Part shown: piece after piece, positions 15,937 through 24,839 of the stretch
Numbering within the stretch: position 1 is the first letter of the stretch
Layout of the letters: each line of letters starts with the position of its first letter
Assembly: GCA_965268555.1 (NCBI GenBank)
Contig: OZ254174.1
Coordinates: forward strand, 806,001 to 870,000
DNA from: AAA044-D11 sp965268555
GTDB lineage: Bacteria > Actinomycetota > Actinomycetes > Nanopelagicales > Nanopelagicaceae
DNA: 64,000 bases
Reading direction: 5' to 3'
Translations under genes and position numbers: made by a program
Notes under the pieces: model-generated
The model's database searches: none
What the model was told of the DNA's origin: nothing
The model's input: the letters and a program-made list of their open reading frames with translations, nothing else

Positions 15937-16643
15937 TGGCAATTTTTAGGCGCAAAGCTAAAGTTGAAAAGGTCGAAAAAGCACCTGGCGAAAAGCAAGG
16001 ACAGATGCAAGTTCTAAAGGATGCATACCGTCTAACGCGTAAACATAAGCCAATTGCCTTCCTCTGGATGGCTCTCGGTTTCGTAGTGGTGCTTTGCGTT
16101 GGAATAATTATCGGCACAAATGTAAATCATCCGATTTATTTCACCTTAATCTCACTTCCGCTTGCATTTCTAGTTGCATTCTTCTTGTTTACACGACAGG
16201 CAAATACCGCAGCATTTCTCTCAATCCAAGATCAACTCGGCGCGGGTGCGTCAGTGCTTATGGCAATTCGCAAAGGCTTCACAACTACTGCAGCCGTAAG
16301 CGTCGCTCGTAATCAAGATATGGTCCACCGGAGTGTTGGTCGTCCGGGAATAGTTTTAGTTGGCGAGGGCAGTGGCGCTGTTCGTTCTCTTCTTCAAGAT
16401 GAGCGTCGCAAGATGGAACGCTTTGTTCCAGGTGTTCCGCTGAGCGAAGTAATTATTGGTGATGGATCTGGCCAAGTCCCACTTCGCAAATTGCAGAAGC
16501 ACTTGAAGAAGTTGCCAAAGAAGTTAAGCAAAACTCAGGTTCGTGAAGTTCGTAATCGCTTAAAAGCAGTTGGTGGTTTGAATATGCCGATTCCAAAGGG
16601 CCCAATGCCTATGAATCGCAATGCAAAAATTCCGAAGCGCTAA
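15936..16643 (+). CDS. DUF4191 membrane protein
   Basis: A 235-residue protein of the actinobacterial DUF4191 family. It has a basic N-terminus (IFRRKAKVEKVEKAPGEKQGQ), two membrane helices at about 45-65 and 68-90, and a cytoplasmic domain with FTTTAAVSVARNQDMVHRSVGRPGIVLVGEG. A basic C-terminus (about 175-235) follows. It occupies the same place after lipA as Rv2219 in M. tuberculosis (recalled). No biochemical function is established. Coupled to the acyltransferase gene by TAATG (15934-15938) and preceded by GAGGAG. Confidence 0.88.
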   Translation: MAIFRRKAKVEKVEKAPGEKQGQMQVLKDAYRLTRKHKPIAFLWMALGFVVVLCVGIIIGTNVNHPIYFTLISLPLAFLVAFFLFTRQANTAAFLSIQDQLGAGASVLMAIRKGFTTTAAVSVARNQDMVHRSVGRPGIVLVGEGSGAVRSLLQDERRKMERFVPGVPLSEVIIGDGSGQVPLRKLQKHLKKLPKKLSKTQVREVRNRLKAVGGLNMPIPKGPMPMNRNAKIPKR

Positions 16644-16654
16644 GTTAAGTCGAA

Positions 16655-17026
16655 TTAATTATTCGCTCTTAAGCTTTTAACAACAACTGAATTGGCAACC
16701 CAATCATGTAGTCCCCTGCCTTCTCGAGTGAATACTGCAGGCAGAACAAGGCAGATCAAGAAAGTTCTTAATACGATTTTCCGAACAGGAACAATTCCAA
16801 AAGTTGTGAAGTCAACTACTCGCAGCCGAAGTATCCGCTGACCGGCTGAGGCTTGCTGCAAAATCGTCAAAACGCTGACCTCGATGAAGAATATGACGAG
16901 GGTAACAAAAGCTTTAGATTCAAATCCCAAGAGGCTGGCTATCAGCAAGCACATGAACCAATCGATCATGAGGGCTAGAAAGCGTCTGCCAGTGCCGGCA
17001 GTTACGTCATTAGCCTCGTTAACCAT
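16655..17026 (-). CDS. RDD-family small membrane protein
   Basis: A 123-residue RDD-domain protein: GRRFLALMIDWFMCLLIASLL (Arg and Asp of the RDD motif), a second helix VTLVIFFIEVSVLTIL, then the conserved GQRILRLRVVD and a third hydrophobic segment. RDD proteins are membrane proteins of mostly unknown role, some linked to ion transport. In Mycobacterium an RDD gene also sits between DUF4191 and glnA1 (recalled). It converges on DUF4191 with only 11 bases between stops, and diverges from glnA. Confidence 0.85.
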   Translation of the reverse strand: MVNEANDVTAGTGRRFLALMIDWFMCLLIASLLGFESKAFVTLVIFFIEVSVLTILQQASAGQRILRLRVVDFTTFGIVPVRKIVLRTFLICLVLPAVFTREGRGLHDWVANSVVVKSLRANN

Positions 17027-17071
17027 GGCGCAAGGCTATAACCTCATAAGCCAACGCTCAGCCTGAAAGGT

Positions 17072-17125
17072 GAAACATAAATGTAACAATTCGGTTAACC
17101 GTTTTTTACGTGAACCGCCTATATT
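17072..17125 (+). promoter_or_regulatory. glnA promoter with GlnR-like operator
   Basis: GAAAC (17072-17076), six bases, GTAAC (17083-17087), six bases, GTTAAC (17094-17099): alternating 5-mers at 11-base pitch as in the GlnR consensus gTnAC-n6-GaAAC, though the third site is imperfect. A -10 candidate TATATT at 17120-17125 follows, so the sites would sit at and above -35, as expected for an activator. Position before glutamine synthetase fits nitrogen control. Confidence 0.5.
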
Positions 17126-17200
17126 TTCCCCATCAACAACCGCATTGGTGGGCGCAGCGAAGCACCTAGCCAAGAGGGCTAATCCTAAATCGGGAGAGAA

Positions 17201-18631
17201 ATGTTTAAGAATTCTGCTGAGATTTTTGCTTACATTAAGAAAGAAGATGTAAAGCTAATTGACGTTCGCTTTATCGATCTTCCAGGTATCCAACACCACT
17301 TCAATGTTCCTGTTGAATCATTTGACGAAGCGGTTTTTACTGATGGTCTGATGTTCGACGGATCTTCAATTCGTGGTTTCCAAGCAATTCATGAATCAGA
17401 TATGAAGTTACTTCCCATTCCAGAATCTGCATTCATCGATCCATTCCGCGATGTTAAGACTTTGGTAATTTTATTTTCAGTTCACAACCCAATCGATAAC
17501 ACTCCTTATTCGCGAGATCCTCGTGGTGTAGTTACCAAGGCCGTTGAATACTTGAAGGGAACTGGAATCGCAGATACTGCATTTTTCGCACCAGAAGCCG
17601 AGTTCTATGTATTTGATGCAATCCGCTTCAAGACTGGAATGAACGAGTCATACCACCACATCGATTCATACGAAGGCGCATGGAATACCGGCGTTGAATA
17701 CGATCCAGATGGAACACCAAACCGTGGATATCGCACTCGAATCAAGGGTGGATATTTCCCGGTATCACCAACAGATCAATTTGCAGATCTTCGCGACCAA
17801 ATGGTTATGAAACTTGGCGAAGCTGGACTTCTTGTAGAACGTTCACACCACGAAGTTGGAACTGCAGGACAGATGGAAATCAACTATCGCTTCTCAGATA
17901 TTTTATCTGCTGGCGATGATGTAATGAAGTTCAAATACATCATTAAAAACACTGCATGGGAAGCTGGCAAGACTGCAACATTCATGCCAAAGCCACTATT
18001 CGGTGATAACGGTTCAGGAATGCACGTTCACCAATCACTTTGGAAAGATGGCAAGCCACTGTTCTTCGGTGATGGGTATGGCGATCTTTCAGACATGGCA
18101 CGTTGGTATATCGGTGGACTTCTAAAGCATGCACCTTCATTGCTTGCATTCACCAACCCAACAGTTAACTCATACCGTCGTCTGGTTCCAGGATACGAAG
18201 CGCCAGTCAACCTTGTTTACTCAGCTCGTAACCGTTCTGCATGTATTCGTATTCCAATCACTGGTTCGAATCCAAAGGCAAAGCGCATTGAATTCCGTTG
18301 TCCAGATCCATCTTCAAACCCATACCTAGCATTCGCCGCAATGCTTATGGCCGGACTAGATGGAATTCAAAATAAGATTGAGCCACCAAAGCCAGTTGAT
18401 AAGGACTTGTACGAACTCGAGGGCGATGAAGCTGCTGCAATTCAGCAAGTCCCAGGTTCACTTGATGCGGTTCTAGATAACCTAGAAGCCGATCATGAGT
18501 TCTTGCTCAAGGGTGGTGTCTTCACAAAGGATCTAATCGATACGTGGATCACTTGGAAGCGTAAAGAAGAAGTGGATTACGTCCGCTTGCGTCCACATCC
18601 AGCAGAATTCGAGCTTTACTTCGATCTCTAA
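17201..18631 (+). CDS. glnA: Glutamine synthetase type I
   Basis: A 476-residue GS-I that makes glutamine from glutamate, ammonia and ATP. The beta-grasp domain (1-105) contains DLPGIQHHFNVP, and the catalytic blocks FAPEAEFYVFD, HEVGTAGQMEINYRF, NGSGMHVHQSLW and NRSACIRIP all occur. The adenylylation tyrosine of the GS-I-beta subtype is present (Y404 in DKDLYELEGDE), so control by GlnE is expected. Shine-Dalgarno GGGAGAG lies just before the ATG; the 5' leader is about 70 bases and no short-range hairpin stands out. Followed by a strong terminator. Confidence 0.97.
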   Translation: MFKNSAEIFAYIKKEDVKLIDVRFIDLPGIQHHFNVPVESFDEAVFTDGLMFDGSSIRGFQAIHESDMKLLPIPESAFIDPFRDVKTLVILFSVHNPIDNTPYSRDPRGVVTKAVEYLKGTGIADTAFFAPEAEFYVFDAIRFKTGMNESYHHIDSYEGAWNTGVEYDPDGTPNRGYRTRIKGGYFPVSPTDQFADLRDQMVMKLGEAGLLVERSHHEVGTAGQMEINYRFSDILSAGDDVMKFKYIIKNTAWEAGKTATFMPKPLFGDNGSGMHVHQSLWKDGKPLFFGDGYGDLSDMARWYIGGLLKHAPSLLAFTNPTVNSYRRLVPGYEAPVNLVYSARNRSACIRIPITGSNPKAKRIEFRCPDPSSNPYLAFAAMLMAGLDGIQNKIEPPKPVDKDLYELEGDEAAAIQQVPGSLDAVLDNLEADHEFLLKGGVFTKDLIDTWITWKRKEEVDYVRLRPHPAEFELYFDL

Positions 18632-18643
18632 GAAGTTCTAACA

Positions 18644-18680
18644 AGAAGCCCTCCAAGAAATTGGGGGGCTTCTTTATTTT
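18644..18680 (+). terminator. Intrinsic terminator of glnA
   Basis: AGAAGCCCTCCAA (18644-18656), GAAA loop, TTGGGGGGCTTCT (18661-18673, one G-T pair), then TTATTTT. A 13-base-pair stem. Confidence 0.93.
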
Positions 18681-18772
18681 CGAGTGGCACAGGCCTGCGA
18701 ATTCAGGTATTTTTGCTTCTTGCAAACAATTCGCATCTAGCAAGCTAGGGTTTCAACTCTTAAAGGGGTCTA

Positions 18773-19963
18773 ATGAATCAGGTTGTCTCAACACAAGTTC
18801 GGATCCCTCTTAAGGATCGCCTAACGCGTGATGAATGGCGCCGGATGGCTGCGATGTTTGGCTTCATCGCGTTCCTACACATTGCTGGCTTTGTCTTAAT
18901 GGGAATGGCAGTTTCTGGAAATTATGAATTAGGTGACGGAACCTTATTTGGTTGGGGAACCGCCGCACTTGCCTACACACTTGGCATGAGACACGCCTTC
19001 GATGCCGATCACATCAGCGCGATCGATAACACAACTAGAAAGCTAATGTCCGAAGGACAACGACCTCTCGGCGTTGGTTTCTTCTTCTCGCTTGGACATT
19101 CCTCTGTGGTTGCGGCTCTTGCACTTCTTCTTACCTTTGGAATTAAAACACTTGGATCTCAATTAAAAGATGAGAACTCCTCGCTCCACCATTACACAGG
19201 TCTAATTGGATTAACAGTTTCCGGAACTTTCTTGATGTTGATTGCAATATTGAATTTGATTATCTTGGTTTCAATTCTCAAAGTTTTCTCCCAGATGCGC
19301 AAAGGTTTATATAACGAAGAAGAGCTTGAGAAGCACTTAAACTCACGTGGACTCTTGATGCGTTTCTTCGGTCCAATTGCACGACGCATTGATAAAAGTT
19401 GGAAGATGTATCCACTCGGAATTCTCTTTGGTTTAGGCTTCGATACCGCAACCGAAGTAGGCCTACTTGTCTTGGCAGGAACTTCAGTAATCGCCGGACT
19501 TCCATGGTGGGCAGTGCTCTCACTCCCCTTATTCTTCGCAGGCGGCATGAGTTTGCTTGACACAATTGATGGCTCTTTCATGAACTTTGCATATGGCTGG
19601 GCTTTTTCCAAACCTGTTCGCAAGGTTTACTACAACATAGTCATTACGGGACTTTCCGTAGGAGTCGCGCTTTTTGTTGGCGGCCTCGAGCTATTACAAG
19701 TTTTATCAGGTCAGTTAAATCTATCCGGTGGCTTCTGGAACTATGTAAATGATTTCAGCCTAAATTCTGCTGGCTACATCATTGTTGCTGCATTTGTCGT
19801 GGTTTGGGCCATCGCGCTATTGCTCTGGAAATACGGAAAGGTCGAGGAGCGTTGGCACAATAAAGCGCATGCCGCACAACTTGCACGTGGCGAGAATACA
19901 AACCATGTAGCAGCTGGAATTGAACTTGGTGAAATCAAAGATGGGTTCAAGATCGACGATTAG
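18773..19963 (+). CDS. Nickel/cobalt permease (NiCoT family)
   Basis: A 396-residue membrane protein with the NiCoT signature HAFDADHISAIDNTTR (HX4DH in helix 2), followed by GFFFSLGHSSVV and LGFDTATEVGLL, and eight or so helices. It imports Ni2+ or Co2+ with the membrane potential. No nickel enzyme is in the window, while B12 import is, so cobalt for corrinoids is the more likely cargo; this is inference. Shine-Dalgarno AAAGGGG precedes the ATG. The 12-base palindrome CTAGCAAGCTAG at 18737-18748 is a possible operator. No B12 riboswitch was found here. Confidence 0.9.
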   Translation: MNQVVSTQVRIPLKDRLTRDEWRRMAAMFGFIAFLHIAGFVLMGMAVSGNYELGDGTLFGWGTAALAYTLGMRHAFDADHISAIDNTTRKLMSEGQRPLGVGFFFSLGHSSVVAALALLLTFGIKTLGSQLKDENSSLHHYTGLIGLTVSGTFLMLIAILNLIILVSILKVFSQMRKGLYNEEELEKHLNSRGLLMRFFGPIARRIDKSWKMYPLGILFGLGFDTATEVGLLVLAGTSVIAGLPWWAVLSLPLFFAGGMSLLDTIDGSFMNFAYGWAFSKPVRKVYYNIVITGLSVGVALFVGGLELLQVLSGQLNLSGGFWNYVNDFSLNSAGYIIVAAFVVVWAIALLLWKYGKVEERWHNKAHAAQLARGENTNHVAAGIELGEIKDGFKIDD

Positions 19964-19996
19964 TTATATCTATCTCTGCTGTGGGAGTATCGCTTA

Positions 19997-21595
19997 GTGA
20001 TTGCCACTCAAAGCGTTGAACTCCGAGCTGGCGCAAGACTCTTAGTTAAAGATGTCGCAGTCCGAATAAATAGCGGTGACCGCATCGGCTTCGTTGGACG
20101 AAATGGCGCCGGAAAATCTACGCTCGCAAAGTGTTTGGCTGGTGAAACCCTTCCTGCTGGTGGTCAGATAACTCGAACTGGAACCATTGGATATCTCCCC
20201 CAAGATCCACGCACTGGCGATCAAGACGAATCAGTCATAAACCGAATTCTCTCGGCCCGTGGTTTGGATCAAATTGTTATTCGTATGCGCAAGGCCGAAG
20301 AAGCAATGGCTACCGCATCGCCAGAAGAATTAGAACTTGCACTTGAAAGATATGCCCGAGTCGATAGCGAATTTAATGCAGCCGGCGGTTACGGTGCATC
20401 TGCCGAAGCTGAATCAATTGCAACAAATTTAGGTCTGCCAGAAAGATTGTTCGAAGAGCCAATTCAAGTACTTTCTGGCGGTCAGAGACGTCGAGTTGAA
20501 CTTGCCCGACTTCTCTTTAGTGGCGCTGAAACTCTGCTTTTGGATGAACCTACTAACCACTTGGATGCGGAATCGATTAACTGGTTACGGGATTACTTAG
20601 CGAAATATTCTGGCGGCTTAGTAGTAATTTCCCACGATGTTGCGCTAATTGAAACTGTCGTAAACAAGGTTTTCTATATCGATGCAAATCGCAATGTAAT
20701 CGATGTCTACAACATGGGCTGGAAGAAGTATTTACTGCAGCGCGAGGCAGATGAACATCGTCGAAAGAAAGAGCGCGCGAATGCCGAGAAGAAGGCCGAG
20801 ATCTTGCAGAAGCAAGGCGAGAAGATGCGTGCCAAAGCCTCTAAAGCAACTGCAGCCCAAGGAATGTTGCGACGGGCCGAAGCCCTCATCTCTAACCTGG
20901 AAGATGTTCGAAAATCTGACAAGGTTGCAAAGTTGCGCTTCCCTACCCCAGCGCCTTGTGGCAAGACACCACTTATGGCAACAGGCTTAAGTAAGTCATA
21001 TGGCTCGCTAGAAATCTTTACCGATGTTGATCTTGCAATCGATAGATCTTCGCGCGTTGTAATTCTTGGGTTAAACGGCGCAGGAAAGACAACGCTATTA
21101 AGTATCTTGGGCGGAACAAATGAATCGGACACTGGTGAAATATTGCCAGGCCATGGATTGAAGATTGGCTATTACACCCAGGAACATGAATCACTTGATT
21201 TCGAGCGAACCGTTCTCGAGAACATGCTCTCTGCCGGCGACAAAATTAGCGAACAACAAGCCCGTCAAACTTTGGGTTCTTTCTTGTTTTCTGGTGATGA
21301 TGTGCAAAAGCCAGTAAAGGTTTTAAGTGGTGGCGAGCGAACACGATTGGCTTTAGCTACTTTGGTGGTGGGCTCTGCAAATGTTCTATTGCTTGATGAA
21401 CCCACAAACAACTTGGATCCAGCCTCCCGCGAAGAGATTCTCGCTGCACTAGGTGAATATCAAGGAGCTGTAGTTTTGGTAAGCCACGATGTCGGCGCAG
21501 TTCAAGCCCTTAAGCCAGAGCGCGTTTTATTGTTACCAGATGGTGATGAAGATTTATGGGGCAACCAGTATTTGGAACTGATCGCCCTCGAATAA
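19997..21595 (+). CDS. ABC-F family ATPase
   Basis: A 532-residue protein with two ABC domains and no membrane segment. Domain 1 has Walker A GRNGAGKST, signature LSGGQRRRVELARLLF and Walker B LLLDEPTNHLD. A highly charged coiled linker follows (QREADEHRRKKERANAEKKAE..., about 240-305). Domain 2 has GLNGAGKTT, LSGGERTRLALATLV and LLLDEPTNNLD. ABC-F proteins act on the ribosome in translation control or antibiotic protection. Start is the GTG at 19997 with GGGAG nine bases upstream. It lies 33 bases after the NiCoT gene. Close to the EttA/Uup side of the family; exact subgroup not determinable by eye. Confidence 0.9.
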   Translation: MIATQSVELRAGARLLVKDVAVRINSGDRIGFVGRNGAGKSTLAKCLAGETLPAGGQITRTGTIGYLPQDPRTGDQDESVINRILSARGLDQIVIRMRKAEEAMATASPEELELALERYARVDSEFNAAGGYGASAEAESIATNLGLPERLFEEPIQVLSGGQRRRVELARLLFSGAETLLLDEPTNHLDAESINWLRDYLAKYSGGLVVISHDVALIETVVNKVFYIDANRNVIDVYNMGWKKYLLQREADEHRRKKERANAEKKAEILQKQGEKMRAKASKATAAQGMLRRAEALISNLEDVRKSDKVAKLRFPTPAPCGKTPLMATGLSKSYGSLEIFTDVDLAIDRSSRVVILGLNGAGKTTLLSILGGTNESDTGEILPGHGLKIGYYTQEHESLDFERTVLENMLSAGDKISEQQARQTLGSFLFSGDDVQKPVKVLSGGERTRLALATLVVGSANVLLLDEPTNNLDPASREEILAALGEYQGAVVLVSHDVGAVQALKPERVLLLPDGDEDLWGNQYLELIALE

Positions 21596-21620
21596 GTTGG
21601 AATAAAATCTAGTTAATAAT

Positions 21621-22931
21621 TTAAGCGCGAAGTGCAACTGCAAATGCGCGAAAATCTTCAACGAGTAAATCAATTTCTTTCTGACCATGCGCAAGTGAAA
21701 TCAACCATTGCTCGTCTAAGCCCGGAGGCGTAATAATTCCGCGGTTCATTGACCAGAGCCAAGAGAGTTCAGCAATTGCAAAGTCGGTTGCCTTGTAATC
21801 ACGATAGTTGCGAACTGGGTCCTTCGACCAAGTTACGCATCCCTTCACTCCGAATCCAACTGTGTGAGCTGGAAGTTGGAACTCTTCAATAATTGCAGTT
21901 ATCCGATCTAGCGCTTGCTTATTCAAAGCCTCGGCTTTAGCAAGTGCTTCCTCGGTGCAGAGTCGATCCATTGCGCGCAATCCAGCCATTGCTAGCGGAT
22001 TACCGTTAAATGTTCCGAAGTGTGCCATTGCACCAGTTGTGATGGTGTCCATAATCTCAGCCTTGCCACCGAATGCAGCAAGTGGAAGTCCACCACCGAT
22101 TGACTTAGCAAGACAAATTAAATCTGGTTGAACACCTATTCGGTGTGCGGCGCCTTGTGGGCCAGCAGTTAAACCAGTCTTAACTTCGTCGAAAATTAGA
22201 ACAATGTTGTATTTCGTGCAGAGATCGCGAACCCCAGAAAGGTAGCCAGCATCTGGAAGAACTATTCCTAAGTTCTCCAAGACCGGTTCCAAGATAAAGC
22301 ATGCAATCGATTCGTGATCGCGAGCAAATACCTTTTCAAGCGCTGGCAAATTGTTGAAAGGAACTACAAATACAACACCAGCATTTACGCCATGTCCGAT
22401 TACCGGAGTTGGCTCTTCTGGATTACCAGCCTGATCTAGCGACGGTTTGGCTGAAACTGTAAGTGGGTCATAGCTGCCGTGATAGCCGCCCTCTAATTTT
22501 ACGATTGCAGATTTACCGGTATAGGCCTTAGCAGTGCGAACCGCATACATCGTGGCTTCTGTGCCTGAGTTTGCAAAGCGAACCTTCTCAATTCCAAAGC
22601 GCTTGCACAAACGTTCTGCGCCGTCGCGTGAGATTGGCGAAGGGGTAACAAAAAGTGTTCCGCCATCTAGAGCTGCTTTAGTTTCAGCAATTACATCTTC
22701 ATTTAAGTGTCCGGCAAGCATTGCGCCGAAGCCCATTGAGAGATCAAGTAATTGTCGACCATCAACATCTGTCATCCATGCGCCCTTCGCCGAGACGATG
22801 CTAATTGGATATGGATCCCAGTATTGGAAACTTGAGGTCACGCCAAGCGGCGAAGAGTCTTTGGCAATAGTGCTTTCAACACCTGAAGCGAAAGTAGATT
22901 TTGTGAATAACTCCCATTCAGCAGCCATCAT
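21621..22931 (-). CDS. Class-III PLP aminotransferase, HemL-like
   Basis: A 436-residue fold-type I PLP enzyme. Visible blocks are GFGAMLAGHL, RFANSGTEATMYAVRTAKAYTGK, LIFDEVKTGL (D248 contacts the pyridine nitrogen), and CLAKSIGGGLPLAAFGG with the Schiff-base lysine K276. GTFNGNPLAMAG follows. The pattern is near glutamate-1-semialdehyde aminomutase, but no heme genes are adjacent and the usual GTLSGNP is altered, so another omega-aminotransferase or aminomutase reaction is equally possible. Two ATG codons in tandem (22931, 22928) can serve as start. Its 26-base 3' gap to the ABC-F gene has no terminator. Confidence 0.82.
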   Translation of the reverse strand: MMAAEWELFTKSTFASGVESTIAKDSSPLGVTSSFQYWDPYPISIVSAKGAWMTDVDGRQLLDLSMGFGAMLAGHLNEDVIAETKAALDGGTLFVTPSPISRDGAERLCKRFGIEKVRFANSGTEATMYAVRTAKAYTGKSAIVKLEGGYHGSYDPLTVSAKPSLDQAGNPEEPTPVIGHGVNAGVVFVVPFNNLPALEKVFARDHESIACFILEPVLENLGIVLPDAGYLSGVRDLCTKYNIVLIFDEVKTGLTAGPQGAAHRIGVQPDLICLAKSIGGGLPLAAFGGKAEIMDTITTGAMAHFGTFNGNPLAMAGLRAMDRLCTEEALAKAEALNKQALDRITAIIEEFQLPAHTVGFGVKGCVTWSKDPVRNYRDYKATDFAIAELSWLWSMNRGIITPPGLDEQWLISLAHGQKEIDLLVEDFRAFAVALRA

Positions 22932-23091
22932 CTCTTTGATTCTTGATGGCGAAACTGGAGTTACTGCGTTTGGGGTCTTGCGGAAAGTCTGTGGTTCTAG
23001 AGTTCAGGTCATTTTGGAAAGAAGTACCTTTTGTTGGATGGCTCGCTAGCAATCAGCGAATCCCTTTTGGGTACGAGCTCCTTTGTTTGGT

Positions 23092-23111
23092 AGAAAACTT
23101 GGTAGTTTTCT
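23092..23111. promoter_or_regulatory. Perfect inverted repeat, possible operator
   Basis: AGAAAACT (23092-23099), TGGT, AGTTTTCT (23104-23111). It lies about 55 bases upstream of the leader ORF and about 160 bases before the aminotransferase start. No T-tract follows on either strand, which favours a protein-binding site over a terminator. Confidence 0.4.
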
Positions 23112-23153
23112 TATAAAGGAGAAGATAGCAGGGAAAGCCAAAAAACGCACTAA

Positions 23154-23165
23154 TAGGCTGACTTC
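23154..23165 (+). promoter_or_regulatory. Candidate leaderless promoter -10 of a leader ORF
   Basis: TAGGCT at 23154-23159, 6 bases before the ATG at 23166. Confidence 0.4.
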
Positions 23166-23222
23166 ATGCGTGTTCACCTCACAAATTTTAGACAATTTTT
23201 GAAGAATTTTCAAAAGTCATAG
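23166..23222 (+). CDS. Putative 18-residue leader peptide upstream of the DHA2 exporter
   Basis: A short frame MRVHLTNFRQFLKNFQKS with stop TAG at 23220-23222. Support comes only from the strong leaderless promoter pattern before it and its position in the leader of an exporter gene; there is no homology argument. It is Phe-rich and basic. Translation through it could govern the hairpin that follows at about 23309-23326. It may equally be chance. Confidence 0.3.
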   Translation: MRVHLTNFRQFLKNFQKS

Positions 23223-23347
23223 GAAATTCCCAAAATAGATATTTATTTATGAAAGTTTTATCACAGGGTATGTGGCGCTTTTCAGTCATACCTGGCCGCC
23301 TCATTACGAGAGAATTCACTCTCGAAACAAAAACCCAAGGAGTAAAA

Positions 23348-24820
23348 ATGGCTAAGGCACGCGTTGAATTAGATGAAAATGGTTTAGATCCAAATAGATG
23401 GCGTGCACTTTTTGTTATTGCAATTGCATCCTTGATGGTTGTGCTTGATGCTTCGATTGTAAATATCGCGCTTCCAAGTGCGCAATTGGATTTAGGTATT
23501 TCTGATGCAAATAGGCAGTGGGTTGTAACCGCTTATTCCCTAGCATTCGGAAGTTTGTTATTGCTCGGTGGTCGAATCTCTGACTATGTTGGACGTAAGA
23601 AAATCTTTATTGTTGGGCTAATTGGTTTTGCTGCAGCATCTGGACTTGGTGGGATTGCATCTAGTCAAGGTCTTCTATTCGGTGCACGCGCACTTCAAGG
23701 TGCATTCGGTGCGCTACTTGCGCCAGCCGCTCTCGCACTTATCAACGTAACCTTCACTGTTCCAAAAGAACGCGCCCGCGCGTTTGGCGTTTATGGCGCA
23801 ATCTCTGGTGGTGGCGCCGCAATCGGCTTAATTCTTGGTGGCGTGCTTACCGAGTACGCAAACTGGCGATGGTGCTTGGGAGTCAATGTTCCAATCGCAC
23901 TAGTTGCGGTATTGCTAGCAATTCCATTTATTCACGAATCGAAGGCGAAGGGTGATAACAAATATGACATCCCAGGCGCGGCCACTGTAACTCTTGGCTT
24001 AGTCTCACTTGTCTATGGCTTTAGCCAAGCAGCAACAAACGGCTGGAGCAATTTTGGAACTTATAAATTCTTTATTATCGCTGCGGTTTTCTTAGTTGCA
24101 TTCTTTGTTATAGAGAAGGCAGTTCCGAATCCACTTCTGCCACTTCGAGTTCTGACGGAACGAAATCGTGGCGGCTCATACTTAGCTTCACTTCTAGTTG
24201 GAACAGGCCTCTTCGCAATGTTCTTGTTTTTGAGCATATATCTGCAAAGTTTCTTGAACTACTCATCACTGCGATCTGGTTTTGCATTCTTGCCATTCTC
24301 TGCAGGAGTTATCGTATTTGCTGGCGTAGCTTCGCAGTTGCTACCAAAAGTTGGTCCGAAACCACTTATGACAACTGGTTTGGTTGCCGCATCAATTGGG
24401 CTGCTACTGCTCTCAAAGATAACTCCTACCTCAACTTACGCAGCAGATATTCTGCCTGCGCTCTTGATCATGTCCAGCGGAATGGCTCTCTTCTTTATCC
24501 CAAGTGCGTCAACAGGTCTGCACAATGCCGGTGAACATGATGCTGGTGTTGCTGGCGCAGTCTTAAACACCAGCCAACAAATTGGTGGCTCTCTCGGTGC
24601 TGCTCTTCTCAACACAGTTGCAATTTCCTCTGCCGCTGCTTTTGCTAAAGGCAATGCAAAACTTGGTGACCAAGTTCAGGTATTCGCTCAAGTACATGGA
24701 TTTAGCACGGCATTTAAGTACGGCGCCGGATTCTTGTTATTAGCTGCAATCGTTAGTTTTGTCTCACTAAATGTCGGAAAAGACTCACTCGTAGAAAGTG
24801 AAAGTGGAGCTATCCACTAA
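23348..24820 (+). CDS. DHA2-family (EmrB/QacA) MFS exporter
   Basis: A 490-residue transporter with about 14 helices. It has the family motif LDASIVNIALPSAQ in helix 1, GGRISDYVGRKKIF in loop 2-3 and GAISGGGAAIGLILGG (motif C, antiporter). The start is the ATG at 23348, preceded by AAGGAG at 23337-23342; an upstream in-frame ATG at 23249 would add a 33-residue extension unlike the family. It exports drugs or toxic organic compounds using the proton gradient. The long leader suggests regulated expression. It converges on the HSDL2-like gene with 19 bases between. Confidence 0.9.
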   Translation: MAKARVELDENGLDPNRWRALFVIAIASLMVVLDASIVNIALPSAQLDLGISDANRQWVVTAYSLAFGSLLLLGGRISDYVGRKKIFIVGLIGFAAASGLGGIASSQGLLFGARALQGAFGALLAPAALALINVTFTVPKERARAFGVYGAISGGGAAIGLILGGVLTEYANWRWCLGVNVPIALVAVLLAIPFIHESKAKGDNKYDIPGAATVTLGLVSLVYGFSQAATNGWSNFGTYKFFIIAAVFLVAFFVIEKAVPNPLLPLRVLTERNRGGSYLASLLVGTGLFAMFLFLSIYLQSFLNYSSLRSGFAFLPFSAGVIVFAGVASQLLPKVGPKPLMTTGLVAASIGLLLLSKITPTSTYAADILPALLIMSSGMALFFIPSASTGLHNAGEHDAGVAGAVLNTSQQIGGSLGAALLNTVAISSAAAFAKGNAKLGDQVQVFAQVHGFSTAFKYGAGFLLLAAIVSFVSLNVGKDSLVESESGAIH

Positions 24821-24839
24821 AACTTTACTTAGTCCAGAC

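Larger units (their letters stand above)
22932..23347. other. 416-base intergenic region between divergent genes
   Basis: This is the only gap above 300 bases. It holds the upstream region of the aminotransferase, an inverted repeat at 23092-23111, a -10-like TAGGCT with a short leader ORF at 23166-23222, and a hairpin CGAGAG/CTCTCG at about 23309-23326. The Shine-Dalgarno of the exporter gene is at its right edge. No tRNA or known riboswitch was recognised. Confidence 0.8.

Noticed and set aside
18549..18743. Small minus-strand ORF after glnA
   Set aside because: It runs across the glnA terminator hairpin and the end of glnA and has no start signal.
21621..22931. Firm call as glutamate-1-semialdehyde aminomutase (hemL)
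   Set aside because: The key GTLSGNP block is changed and no heme genes are near, so only a HemL-like class-III enzyme is claimed.
23249..23347. 33-residue N-terminal extension of the DHA2 exporter
   Set aside because: AAGGAG sits five bases before ATG 23348 and the extension is unlike the family; it also contains the leader hairpin.
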